The position numbers were made by a program, and so were the translations under genes. Under the pieces are notes generated by a model. The model saw nothing but the letters and a program-made list of their open reading frames with translations. It searched no databases and was not told the DNA's origin. From Winogradskyella immobilis (GTDB taxonomy: Bacteria > Bacteroidota > Bacteroidia > Flavobacteriales > Flavobacteriaceae), in contig NZ_JAIQXX010000012.1 of NCBI RefSeq assembly GCF_021887715.1, forward strand, positions 1-64,000: a stretch of DNA of 64,000 nucleotides, given 5' to 3'. Below, one piece after another: positions 46,338-55,635 of the stretch (within the stretch, counting starts at the first letter, position 1; every line of letters starts with the position of its first letter).

Positions 46338-47360
46338 TTATGACAAGATAAACTCTTCTGTGGTTTTAGCAATATGTTTCCAATCATATTTTTCTGCCAA
46401 GTTTCGTTGTAATTCACTTATGTTTCTAAGGTAATCTTTATTAGATAAGAGTTTAACAACATAATCTATTGTTACCTCTATATCTAAATTATCAAAAACT
46501 GGTATTCCACTTTCTCTGGGTATATAATCAGTGACAGCACCTACATCGTTAACAATTAAAGGACAGCCACAAGATAATGCTTCTAATATAGAGTTAGATG
46601 CTGTACAATCTTTGAGAGATAATAATAAGCCTTTTGACTCTTGATAATACTTCAATAGTTGTGCATCAGAAATATTGTTCGTAACTATAGTTACATTTTT
46701 TATGTTTCTGTAGAGTTCTGAGAAATCTTCAGTTATCACTATAATAAAATGTGTATCTATCACCCTATTAACACCTTCTATAATCTCTATGTTCCTTTTG
46801 TGATCGCGATGAGAAACACCAATTAATAATATTTGATTTAATCGTTCTTTATCAACGTTATACTTAAAATAGTCTGTGTTTATTCCATGAGGAATAAATT
46901 TAAAATCTGCATCAGTATATTGCTCTAAAAATGAGATCTGATTTGGTCCCATAACAATTATTTTATCTAATGCACTAAGTACTTTTGAGCGATTATATTG
47001 CAATCGTTTTTCTAATTCGGAAGGTGGATGATGAAATGTAGCAATTAACTTATTATCTCTTAAATTGAATGGAAATTGTTTTAGGTAATGCAGATAATAG
47101 TAATCCATATCACCATACAAAATGTGTATTTTTTTCTTTTTAAAAATTTGAATCAGAATAAGCAACTCTTTTATAACAGTAGTACTCTTATAGTTGATTA
47201 ATTGAGTTCTTTTTGCAAAACAACTAACGAATCTGTAGGGCAAATTTAGTTTTTTTGCATAAATTATAGGGAAAGACATGTGGTTCATAAGTCGCTCATA
47301 ACCAGAGTACAGCCCATGTCTTACCCAATCTTTAGTTAAAACTATGAACTTTGTTGTCAT
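46338..47360 (-). CDS. Glycosyltransferase family 4 protein, first gene of the minus-strand block
   Basis: A 340-residue GT-B glycosyltransferase: HHPPSELEKRL and VMGPNQISFL in the N-terminal half, FIPHGINTDYF at the hinge and CTASNSILEALSCGCPLIVNDVGAV (about 261-285) as the donor motif. It is the first gene of the block that runs to 30.1 kb. Its 158-bp upstream region is shared with the divergent MBOAT gene. No perfect -7 motif was seen there. Confidence 0.9.
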   Translation of the reverse strand: MTTKFIVLTKDWVRHGLYSGYERLMNHMSFPIIYAKKLNLPYRFVSCFAKRTQLINYKSTTVIKELLILIQIFKKKKIHILYGDMDYYYLHYLKQFPFNLRDNKLIATFHHPPSELEKRLQYNRSKVLSALDKIIVMGPNQISFLEQYTDADFKFIPHGINTDYFKYNVDKERLNQILLIGVSHRDHKRNIEIIEGVNRVIDTHFIIVITEDFSELYRNIKNVTIVTNNISDAQLLKYYQESKGLLLSLKDCTASNSILEALSCGCPLIVNDVGAVTDYIPRESGIPVFDNLDIEVTIDYVVKLLSNKDYLRNISELQRNLAEKYDWKHIAKTTEEFILS

Positions 47361-47518
47361 AAATTTTTTTTCGTTTTTTATTATCTGAATTTAAAACTCA
47401 AACATGAATTGTAAATTTAGAATTTTATTAAACAAGTATTATAATAAAACAATAAATGTTGATTTATTTTTTTTCCTTAGATTAGCATAATCAACCAAAT
47501 ATCTAGGCAACTAAACAA

Positions 47519-48955
47519 ATGCTTTTTAATTCTCTTGACTTTGCTATTTTCCTACCTATAGTGTTCATCCTCTATTGGTTTGTTACAAAAAAAAATCTCA
47601 AGCTACAAAACCTACTCATTGTTATATCTAGTTATGTGTTTTATGGATGGTGGGATTGGAGGTTTTTAAGCTTAATCCTTTTTAGTACAATTATTGATTA
47701 TTGGGTTGGAATTTCTCTTTCAAAACAAAGCAATGAAAAGAAAAGAAAACTGTTACTCTGGACAAGTATATTTGTTAATCTTGGATTTCTTGCCTTTTTT
47801 AAATATTACAACTTTTTTATAGATAATTTTATTGGTGCCTTTTCATTTTTTGGAATGGACGTATCCGCAAATTCATTAAATATTATTCTGCCTGTTGGTA
47901 TTAGTTTTTACACCTTTCAAACTTTAAGCTATACTATTGATGTATATCGAAAAAAATTAAAACCAACTGAAGATCTCATTGCGTTTTCAGCTTTTGTAAG
48001 TTTTTTTCCTCAGTTAGTTGCTGGCCCTATAGAAAGAGCAACAAATTTACTTCCACAGTTTTATAAAAAGAGAGTTTTTGAATATAACAAAGCTGTTAAT
48101 GGTCTTCGCCAAATACTTTGGGGGCTTTTTAAAAAGATCGTAATTGCCGATAATTGTGCGGTCTATGCCAATCAAATATTTAATGATTCTGACAACCTTT
48201 CTGGGAGTACGCTTGCCGTTGGTGCTATTTTATTTGCTTTTCAAATTTATGGTGATTTTTCTGGTTACTCAGATATAGCTATAGGAACTTCAAGGCTTTT
48301 CGGGTTTAATTTAAAACAAAATTTTGCTACTCCATATTTCTCAAGAGATATTGCAGAATTCTGGAGACGTTGGCATATATCACTATCCACTTGGTTTAGG
48401 GATTATTTATACATTCCTATAGGTGGAAGTCGCGCTAGTTTCACTAAAACTATCAGAAACATCTTTATCATTTTTATGGTCAGTGGTTTTTGGCATGGTG
48501 CCAATTGGACGTTTATTATTTGGGGTGCTTTGAATGCCCTTTATTTTTTACCCTTATTACTTTCAAAGAAGAATAGAAATCATTTAGATCATGTCGCAAA
48601 GGGGAGTTATTTTCCTTCTTTAAAAGAATTTGCAGCAATGCTATCAACTTTTATATTGACGTGCTTTGCTTGGATATTTTTCCGTGCAGAAAATATTGGT
48701 CATGCCTGGGCTTATATCTCTAAGATTTTTTCTATGTCTTTGTTTACTATACCTGAAGTTAGACCGAGTGATGTTTCAATCTTAGTTATTATATTTTTAA
48801 TTATTGAATGGATTGGAAGAGAAAGTCAATATGCTATTGAAAAAATTGGTTTGCAATGGAAAAAGCCGATACGTTATTTATTTTATTATACCATTATCTT
48901 TGCCATATTTTGGTTTAGCCGTAGTGAGCAAGAATTTATTTATTTTCAATTTTAA
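47519..48955 (+). CDS. MBOAT-family O-acyltransferase (AlgI-like)
   Basis: A 478-residue polytopic acyltransferase of the MBOAT family that carries acyl groups across the inner membrane for polysaccharide O-acylation. The two conserved histidine sites are present: FWRRWHISLSTWFRDY (His286) and SGFWHGANWTF (His326). The length matches AlgI/PatA. It starts with ATG at 47519 (MLFNSLDFAIFLP), as in AlgI homologues. SGNH-type partner genes follow directly downstream. Confidence 0.95.
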   Translation: MLFNSLDFAIFLPIVFILYWFVTKKNLKLQNLLIVISSYVFYGWWDWRFLSLILFSTIIDYWVGISLSKQSNEKKRKLLLWTSIFVNLGFLAFFKYYNFFIDNFIGAFSFFGMDVSANSLNIILPVGISFYTFQTLSYTIDVYRKKLKPTEDLIAFSAFVSFFPQLVAGPIERATNLLPQFYKKRVFEYNKAVNGLRQILWGLFKKIVIADNCAVYANQIFNDSDNLSGSTLAVGAILFAFQIYGDFSGYSDIAIGTSRLFGFNLKQNFATPYFSRDIAEFWRRWHISLSTWFRDYLYIPIGGSRASFTKTIRNIFIIFMVSGFWHGANWTFIIWGALNALYFLPLLLSKKNRNHLDHVAKGSYFPSLKEFAAMLSTFILTCFAWIFFRAENIGHAWAYISKIFSMSLFTIPEVRPSDVSILVIIFLIIEWIGRESQYAIEKIGLQWKKPIRYLFYYTIIFAIFWFSRSEQEFIYFQF

Positions 48956-48957
48956 AA

Positions 48958-49908
48958 GTGAAAAAATTTCTCCTAAATATCATTCTATTTATTATACCTA
49001 TTGCTATTACTTTATATCCTTTTGATGTATTTATATCGAAATCTTTAGCTAAATCTAATAAATACCCTGGAAACTATACAGCTTGGAACGACATCTATAA
49101 CGGCAAAGCTAGTTCTGATGTTTTAATTTTTGGATCTTCTAGAGCAACACATCACATAGATCCAGATATTTTAAAAGATTCTTTAAATCTTAAAGTTTAC
49201 AATTTTGGTGTTAATGGACATGGTTTTTGGTTACAGTATTTAAAATATATCGAATATTTAAAGCACAATAAACCCCCTCAACATATAATTATTGGTGCCG
49301 ACTGGTTTAGCTTAGAAAAACGACCCGATTTGTATCAATACAATCAGTTTTTACCCTATATGTTATGGAATAGAACAATTAAAGACTATACAAATAGCTA
49401 CATCGGCTTTAGATACCTTGATTATTATGTTCCTGCTTTAAGGTATTTCGGGAATTCTACTGCTAAAGAACGTACAATAACTTATGCGTTTAAAGATGCT
49501 AAAAAAATTAAACCTTATAAAACAAGAGGATATCGTGCTCTGTATGATAGAAAAAAGCAAGGTAATACTGAGAATTTATCTATTAGAGAAAACTATAATG
49601 TAAAAATTGATGGTGAAACAGTAGATTTACTCAATTCGTTTTTAACAGATTGTAAAGAAGAAGGTATACAAGTAAGTTTGGTTTACACACCTGAATATTT
49701 TGATGAACAACGTTTTATTATAAATAGAAAAGATGCTATTAAAATATATACTGATTTATCCATTAAATACAACATCCCTTTTTTAGATTATTCTAGTGGT
49801 GAAATTAGTCGTGATATAAATTATTTTAATAGCACAATGCACTTAAATAGCTCAGGTGCTGAATTATTTTCAATGAAATTAGTTCATGATTTATTGCAAA
49901 ATAAATAA
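48958..49908 (+). CDS. SGNH-type (AlgJ/DltD-like) acylation partner
   Basis: A 316-residue protein with an N-terminal signal anchor (about 1-25). FGSSRATHHID (near 57-67) carries the candidate nucleophile Ser, and the C-terminal block MHLNSSGAELFS holds the conserved His. The Asp expected three residues before this His is Ser (NSTMH). It starts with GTG at 48958, 2 bp after the MBOAT stop. It is probably the periplasmic partner that receives acyl groups from MBOAT and hands them to the glycan. Confidence 0.8.
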   Translation: MKKFLLNIILFIIPIAITLYPFDVFISKSLAKSNKYPGNYTAWNDIYNGKASSDVLIFGSSRATHHIDPDILKDSLNLKVYNFGVNGHGFWLQYLKYIEYLKHNKPPQHIIIGADWFSLEKRPDLYQYNQFLPYMLWNRTIKDYTNSYIGFRYLDYYVPALRYFGNSTAKERTITYAFKDAKKIKPYKTRGYRALYDRKKQGNTENLSIRENYNVKIDGETVDLLNSFLTDCKEEGIQVSLVYTPEYFDEQRFIINRKDAIKIYTDLSIKYNIPFLDYSSGEISRDINYFNSTMHLNSSGAELFSMKLVHDLLQNK

Positions 49909-49911
49909 AGT

Positions 49912-50861
49912 ATGAATAAATTCTTAAAAAAAAGCATCTTATTTATTGCTTATTTTTATAGCTGCCTATTACTACTCATATGTGTAAGCAATTATTGCAT
50001 TAATAAACATGTAAATTTAAAACTCGATAGAAATATTAAACACATAGTCATAGGTAATTCAAAGCCAGAATGCGCATATAATGATTCATTAATTTCTAAT
50101 TTTAAAAACCTATCGCGATCTGCTGAATCGTATTTTTATAACTATATAAAGCTAAAGCAAGTTTTAAATCAAAACTCACAAATTGAAACTGTTTTTATTG
50201 AGTTTTCAAACGCTAATATATTAATACGTGAAGACCAAAAAATATGGAGAAATCGATTTCTTAATCACAACCTTCCTCAATACTTTCCTTTTTTAGAAAT
50301 TAATGATCATAAATTATTAGCCTATAAAAATGCTTTAGGTTATCAACAGAACATTCTTAAAAGCCTTTCTTATAATTTTAATAGAATAGTATCAAGTAAT
50401 TATAACTATATAGATTCCCTTGGAGGGTTTCTAGCTTTAAAACGTCAAAAGGTTAAAACCATATTAGACACTTTATCTTATAACCCTATAAAACAAATTG
50501 CACTTAACCCCAAACAAATATCTATTAACGACCTTGGGTATTTAGAAGAAATGATTCAATTATGTCGCAGAAAAAAATTGTAATATATTTAATTCGCAGC
50601 CCTTATCATAAAAAATTCAGCGGTAATAGTTATGAAGAAGATTATTTAAAAATTAAACAATTAAAATTCTATCAAGTTCCTTTTATAGATTTTAAAAACT
50701 TTCCGTTAGCTAATTCTGATTTTAGCGATTTGCAACATTTAAATTATAAAGGGGCTTCAAAACTCTCGAAGAGTTTTAATCGATTACTCAAAAACGGCTT
50801 ACTTAAAAGTGCTAATAAGCAAGAGTTAATTAATGCCGAGATATTGTGTTTATCAAAATAA
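49912..50861 (+). pseudogene. Second SGNH-type acylation protein, split by a frameshift at an A7 tract
   Basis: The first part (49912-50583) has a signal anchor and IVIGNSKPECAY with the candidate nucleophile Ser. It ends at a stop just after the run of seven A residues at 50571-50577. The frame that continues (50562-50861, -1 relative) reads KIVIYLIRSPYHKKF and ends with SDLQHLNYKGASKLS, the DxxH site of the family. Together they form one protein of about 315 residues similar in layout to its upstream neighbour. One extra A would restore the frame, as would -1 slippage on A AAA AAA. It may be a pseudogene, a phase-variable gene or a programmed frameshift. Confidence 0.75.
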
Positions 50862-50913
50862 TTATCTTTTTTTTGTAATAGATAAAATTAAATAACTAGT
50901 AAATTTGGTTATT

Positions 50914-51597
50914 ATGACAAAGAGAACGATAACTCCTAATAAAATTTTAAACTTATTATATACCGAACACCCAAAATTTCATGGTCGTGAAGAAGCTGGA
51001 TCGCAAAGCTATGCTATAAAACCAGAGGTGCTAAAATGGATGGCAAATAATATTCCTACTGGTAGTAACACATTAGAAACTGGTTGTGGGTATTCTACCG
51101 TTTTATTGACCTTATTATCAAAAAAACATATTGTTATATCCCCTTTTCCTCAAGAACATAAATTAATTAGAGAATGGTGTAATAGTGAAGGTGTAAATAA
51201 TGATCATGTTAAAATGATTGCCGAAACATCTCAAGATGTTGTTCCAAATTTAGAGTGCAATGATTTAGATTTTATATTAATAGATGGGGATCATGCGTTT
51301 CCAGCTCCTTTTATAGATTGGTATTATACAGCAGACAAGTTAAAGGTCGGAGGCACCCTTGCAGTCGACGATACTCATATTCCTACTGGTAAAATTCTAA
51401 GAGATTTTTTATTAAAAGAACACACGAGATGGAGTTTAATTACTGATATTGGAACTACTGCTTTTTTTAAGCGTATTTCTAAAGAAAATGTTGCACGTGA
51501 CATTATTTGGGTACAACAAAAGTATTGTGAGCTTCCAAAATCATCTCTGTCTAAGCGAGTTATTAATAAATTGAAAAGGACCCTAAGGTTAAAGTAA
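50914..51597 (+). CDS. Class I SAM-dependent methyltransferase-like protein
   Basis: A 227-residue protein with a Rossmann SAM-binding site NTLETGCGYSTVLLTLL (about 52-68) and acidic FILIDGDHAFPAP, which matches motifs of sugar and TDP-sugar methyltransferases. I used ATG at 50914 (MTKRTITP); a TTG nine bases upstream is in frame. TAAATTTG at 50900-50907 resembles a -7 promoter box, which would make the transcript nearly leaderless. The next gene's ATG follows the stop directly. Confidence 0.82.
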   Translation: MTKRTITPNKILNLLYTEHPKFHGREEAGSQSYAIKPEVLKWMANNIPTGSNTLETGCGYSTVLLTLLSKKHIVISPFPQEHKLIREWCNSEGVNNDHVKMIAETSQDVVPNLECNDLDFILIDGDHAFPAPFIDWYYTADKLKVGGTLAVDDTHIPTGKILRDFLLKEHTRWSLITDIGTTAFFKRISKENVARDIIWVQQKYCELPKSSLSKRVINKLKRTLRLK

Positions 51598-52311
51598 ATG
51601 AAAGTAATTATTAGCTTTACAACAATCCCTTCTAGAATTGGCAAGATACAACCAATGATAGATTCTATCTGTAATCAAACCTTAAAGCCTGATAGTATTA
51701 TACTATGGTTACCAAAAACCTATAAAAGAATTAAACAACAAATTGTTATTCCAGATTTTATAAAAGACTCCCCAATTACTATTAAAATTTGTCATGATGT
51801 AGGCCCCTTTACAAAACTATATTATTCATTAAAACAAGAATGGAACAATAAAGAATGCTTAGTTGTAACTGTCGATGATGATGTGTATTATCCTCCAAAA
51901 TTTTTAAAAACGTTGGTGAAGTCCGCTAAAAAACATCCTGAAAAAGCCATTGGTTTTAGAGGTCGAGTATTGAAGGATAAATTAAACTATTCTGATAGTG
52001 ATTTGTTTTTTGGTTCACCTTCTAGAAAACCATTGAATGTTGACATAATTACCGGGACTTGGGGGGCTGTATATCGCGTAAAATTCTTCGATGAAGCTAT
52101 TTTTAATGATGATATTATAAAAAGTAATTTTATGGTCGACGATATCTGGATTACCGGAAACTTAGCAAAAAACAATGTCGAACGTATTATTATAAAAAAT
52201 ATCGGTATTAAGCTAATAAACGATATTCATGATATTGATCCTCTTTGGGAAATAAATAAAGAAAATGATAGTAATAACAAACTATTAGAATACTTTAAGG
52301 ATTATATTTAA
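51598..52311 (+). CDS. Glycosyltransferase-like protein (GT-A fold)
   Basis: A 237-residue protein. It opens VIISFTTIPSRIGKIQPMIDSI, and VVTVDDDVYYPPKFLKTLV (about 86-104) gives the DxD motif. It has TGTWGAVYRVKFF and FMVDDIWITGNLAK near the acceptor side. It is a known type of small glycosyltransferase in capsule loci. Convergent with the GT-methyltransferase fusion gene, 20 bp apart. Confidence 0.87.
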   Translation: MKVIISFTTIPSRIGKIQPMIDSICNQTLKPDSIILWLPKTYKRIKQQIVIPDFIKDSPITIKICHDVGPFTKLYYSLKQEWNNKECLVVTVDDDVYYPPKFLKTLVKSAKKHPEKAIGFRGRVLKDKLNYSDSDLFFGSPSRKPLNVDIITGTWGAVYRVKFFDEAIFNDDIIKSNFMVDDIWITGNLAKNNVERIIIKNIGIKLINDIHDIDPLWEINKENDSNNKLLEYFKDYI

Positions 52312-52331
52312 ATCTCTTTAAGCAGTAATTA

Positions 52332-53888
52332 TCATATTATTTTATAAATATAAAAATCTGCCATAGACGTATTATTGGGGTCACTTTCTTGAAATGGATA
52401 CTTATTTTTAATAACATCGACTAATTTCCATTCTTCAGACTTATTTTTATCTATCCAATCTGTAAATTTTCGAGAGCGAACATGAGCAGCAGATCTTTTA
52501 TTGTAGTTGCTTGAGAAGACAATAACATAATTAGTAGATGCCATAAATAATTGCTGCATATAGCTTTCGAAGACCGTATCTTCAATTAAGTGATAAATAA
52601 CATCTAGTGACATTGTAAGGTCTGCTTTTAAGCCCTTATGCTTATCATCAAATGAATTATAAAATGTCTTTGTATCATCATCTCTAAACTTCGCTTTACA
52701 TATTTCGAGCGCTTTCTCTGAGACATCAAATCCAATATAATATGGATAGTTTGCCAAACTTAATTGATTACCATCTCCACAACCGAGCTCAATAACGGTT
52801 TTAATATTATTTTCTTCTACAAATTGATTAAGAACCTCAGCTTTAAAATCTGCTAATCGTCCGTAGCTTCCAGATCCCGAATTTTTATCTGATTGGTATC
52901 GTTTTTCCCAATAATATTCAGACCCTTCAAACTCTTTAATCTTTTTCTTCTTTCTAAAAAATGATTTAAGTTTTAAAACTATGATATTTGACTTCATTAT
53001 TTTCTTTAGCATTTTGGTAACAAACGTTGAGTCTTTTAGCTTAAATCCAAAAGTAAATGTTTTTAGCACTACTTTTAAATAAGAACGATTCTTAATGAGT
53101 TCTTCTATATAATTTTGAGCAAAATAGGTGTACTTAATCTTTAAAGCATCAACTTTAAGATTCTGCATATATAATTCTTGATAGCAATTTACTGCTGTTT
53201 TTGCTTGTTGTAATTTTGAAAGTGAATTATGTTGGCCTTTATCATGTACTCTATAAACTGCACTAATAAAATTCTGACAAATACCAAGGCCTTTTTTTAA
53301 GAGCTCAGTATACAAGTGAACATCTCTAAAATAGTTATACCTATTAAATATTTCAACGTCTATTGCTGCGGTTCTAAACATTAATGTTAGTGTACCACCA
53401 TACCAGCCTTTGGTAAACATTTCAAAATTGTAAATAACATCTAGATCGTCTTTAAAAAAACGATCGTTTTCATCTTTTAGACTCTTATCTGGTCTAAGTG
53501 CTAAAAATCGAGTCATACTAAAAGTATACGCTTTGTTTGCTTCAAGAAAATCGACTTGTTGTTGTAGTTTTAAAGTATCCGCCCAATAATCATCTCCTTC
53601 AAGCAGCGCAATGTAATTTGGTTGGTATTGGAAGCATCTTGCATAGGTATTCCTTGCATTTTGCGTAGATCCTAAGTTTTCCTGATTTAAAATTAATTCA
53701 ATTTTATCTGGAAATTCTGCTTGAAGTTGTTCACAGATGGATTTCGTCTTATCTGTAGAGCAATCTTCGCCAATAAAGAGCTTAAGATTAAAAGTGGTTT
53801 GTTGCTGCATTACAGAACGTATTGCTTGTTCTATATAATCTTCGTGGTTATAAGTAACCATCCAAATTGCAACAGTAATAGAAGACAT
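52332..53888 (-). CDS. Fusion of a GT2 glycosyltransferase and a class I methyltransferase
   Basis: A 518-residue fusion. Residues 1 to about 240 are a GT-A domain (TVAIWMVTYNHEDYIEQAI, FIGEDCSTD, LLEGDDYWAD with the DD metal site). After a basic linker (about 290-318), residues 325-515 form a methyltransferase with IELGCGDGNQLSLANY and FDVSEKALEICK. One protein could add a sugar and methylate it or its neighbour. It is the last gene of the right-hand block and lies 4 bp from the dioxygenase gene. Confidence 0.9.
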   Translation of the reverse strand: MSSITVAIWMVTYNHEDYIEQAIRSVMQQQTTFNLKLFIGEDCSTDKTKSICEQLQAEFPDKIELILNQENLGSTQNARNTYARCFQYQPNYIALLEGDDYWADTLKLQQQVDFLEANKAYTFSMTRFLALRPDKSLKDENDRFFKDDLDVIYNFEMFTKGWYGGTLTLMFRTAAIDVEIFNRYNYFRDVHLYTELLKKGLGICQNFISAVYRVHDKGQHNSLSKLQQAKTAVNCYQELYMQNLKVDALKIKYTYFAQNYIEELIKNRSYLKVVLKTFTFGFKLKDSTFVTKMLKKIMKSNIIVLKLKSFFRKKKKIKEFEGSEYYWEKRYQSDKNSGSGSYGRLADFKAEVLNQFVEENNIKTVIELGCGDGNQLSLANYPYYIGFDVSEKALEICKAKFRDDDTKTFYNSFDDKHKGLKADLTMSLDVIYHLIEDTVFESYMQQLFMASTNYVIVFSSNYNKRSAAHVRSRKFTDWIDKNKSEEWKLVDVIKNKYPFQESDPNNTSMADFYIYKII

Positions 53889-53892
53889 ATAC

Positions 53893-54702
53893 TTATTTAA
53901 AATTAATCAATCCAATATTTTTTTCACGCCTAGACTCTAAAATTAAAGTGCCTTTGTTAAGTGATCGTTGTCCTTTATGTGAAGCAAAATAAGAGTTCCG
54001 ACCATGAAGCACTAATTCGTCATGAAAAAACACAACATCATTTTTATTCAATAATACCTCTGTTAAAAGTCCAGATTTTACAACGCGTCGTTCTAAAAAT
54101 TCATGAAATTCCTCTTGTAGATCTAACACCTCTTGGCTATTGTCTTTACTTACACAATAGTAATTCCAGTTCACTCTATAATCATCCCCATCCTTTATTA
54201 AGATTTTTGAGATACGCTCTCGACCACCTTTACTAAAAATTACATCTAAGTTCATTAGTTTTTCCTTAAGCGCGCCTGCATTTGCCAAATCTAATAACTC
54301 TACTAATCGTAACGTGTCGATAAACACAGTACTACCACCTAATTCTGCCTGACTTACACAATAAAAAAATTGTACATTATCTCTTATATTAATATATGAA
54401 AAGTCTGTATGCAAAGGTTGTGCATACGCAGCAGAACGGTAACGATCTTGTCTTGCAGGATCGTATGTGATGTCGATCCAACGCTTTCCTGTTGGCTTAC
54501 CAGTAACAATATCTTCATCTATATTATAAATAAAGCCAATACCATCCGAAAACCCATTAAAAAAGGATAAGCTATCTTCAGGTAAGTTATAAGCTCTCAA
54601 AACAACAATTTTGTTCTGGTCTAACAACGCTTCCATTCTTTTTGGATCGTATTTAAGAGCATCATATGTTGTTTCTACTAGGTAATTCATAATATCAATC
54701 AT
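53893..54702 (-). CDS. TauD/TfdA-type Fe(II)/2-oxoglutarate dioxygenase
   Basis: A 269-residue oxygenase. The iron-binding HxD motif is LHTDFSY (His98, Asp100). The distal His is LHGRNSYF (His233), and Arg246 (QRSLNKG) is a candidate for 2-oxoglutarate binding. Such enzymes hydroxylate small amino acids or alkylsulfonates. In a glycan cluster it could hydroxylate an acyl or amino-acid decoration. The start could be ATG 54702, which directly follows the upstream stop, or ATG 54690. Cytoplasmic, no signal peptide. Confidence 0.85.
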   Translation of the reverse strand: MIDIMNYLVETTYDALKYDPKRMEALLDQNKIVVLRAYNLPEDSLSFFNGFSDGIGFIYNIDEDIVTGKPTGKRWIDITYDPARQDRYRSAAYAQPLHTDFSYINIRDNVQFFYCVSQAELGGSTVFIDTLRLVELLDLANAGALKEKLMNLDVIFSKGGRERISKILIKDGDDYRVNWNYYCVSKDNSQEVLDLQEEFHEFLERRVVKSGLLTEVLLNKNDVVFFHDELVLHGRNSYFASHKGQRSLNKGTLILESRREKNIGLINFK

Positions 54703-55635
54703 TTAATTTTGAATAGCATAACCAAATCCTGATTGTCCAAAACCGTTGCCATTATAAAACATATATTTTTTGTTTTTATAGTGGATTACATTTGGGTAAG
54801 ACATCATAAAATTATCCCAGCCCTCTTTAGATAAATCAATTCCAATTTTATCATCTAAACGTTGCCATGAAATCCCATCATGAGATTCAGCATATCCAAT
54901 TCTGAACGATTTAGAAACACGATCTCTGTAGCCTTCAATATCGCGGTAAGCATACCACATTTTATAAATATTATCTTCTTTTAAAACGGATGCGCTTGCA
55001 ATACCGCCTTCTGTTAGTGTTTTGAAATCGATAGCGACTGTTCCTTGTCTTTCCCAATCAATTCCATTTTTTGATTCGGCATATTTAAGGTGATAAAAAG
55101 GTTCTGGAATTTCGTTTATAATTTCCCATTTCGTACAAGACAAATACCACATTCTCCATACCCCCTCTTCTTTAATAACATAAGATGTACCTGTAAAATA
55201 GGGTTCTAAATAAGTTGAAGGCATAATTGAACCTTCAAACATTCGTGTAAATGTTTTACCATTATCTGTACTTTTTGCTAATCCTATTGAATTATGATAA
55301 GGCACATGTTTTTTAACATTCCAACCAATATAATATAAGTACTTGGTAGTACCATCTGTTACAATAGACGATGGCATTAATCCAGATTCATCAAAGGTTC
55401 CAAGCTTTCCAAAATCGAACAAATACTCTGAATGCTTATATAAAATGTTTTCTGGGTTTCCTGCTTCAACTTCAATATAGCTTATTTGGCTTTGGCTCTT
55501 GGCATTTCTAGTTGCGTAATAAATTCGCCATACCTTGTCATCTACAACATCTACAACTGGACATTGTGCATGCGTTTTATTCCATTCGTGGTTGCCATCA
55601 ACAGTAAATATCAATCCTTTTTTCTCCCAACTCAT
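54703..55635 (-). CDS. Five-bladed propeller glycosidase-like protein
   Basis: A 310-residue protein with repeated beta-propeller blades (KVWRIYYATRNAKSQ, TKYLYYIGWNVKKHVPYHNSIGLAKSTDNG, YKMWYAYRD, FRIGYAESHDGISWQRL). This is the GH43/GH130-like fold. It has no signal peptide, so it probably acts in the cytoplasm on nucleotide- or lipid-linked sugars rather than as a secreted glycosidase. Similar proteins occur in O-antigen loci. Overlaps the acyltransferase gene by 4 bp. The reaction is unknown. Confidence 0.8.
   Translation of the reverse strand: MSWEKKGLIFTVDGNHEWNKTHAQCPVVDVVDDKVWRIYYATRNAKSQSQISYIEVEAGNPENILYKHSEYLFDFGKLGTFDESGLMPSSIVTDGTTKYLYYIGWNVKKHVPYHNSIGLAKSTDNGKTFTRMFEGSIMPSTYLEPYFTGTSYVIKEEGVWRMWYLSCTKWEIINEIPEPFYHLKYAESKNGIDWERQGTVAIDFKTLTEGGIASASVLKEDNIYKMWYAYRDIEGYRDRVSKSFRIGYAESHDGISWQRLDDKIGIDLSKEGWDNFMMSYPNVIHYKNKKYMFYNGNGFGQSGFGYAIQN

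Noticed and set aside
50900-50907. TAAATTTG as a confident promoter for the methyltransferase at 50914
   Set aside because: Good sequence match but only 6 nt from the ATG and without a -33 element; mentioned in the gene entry only.
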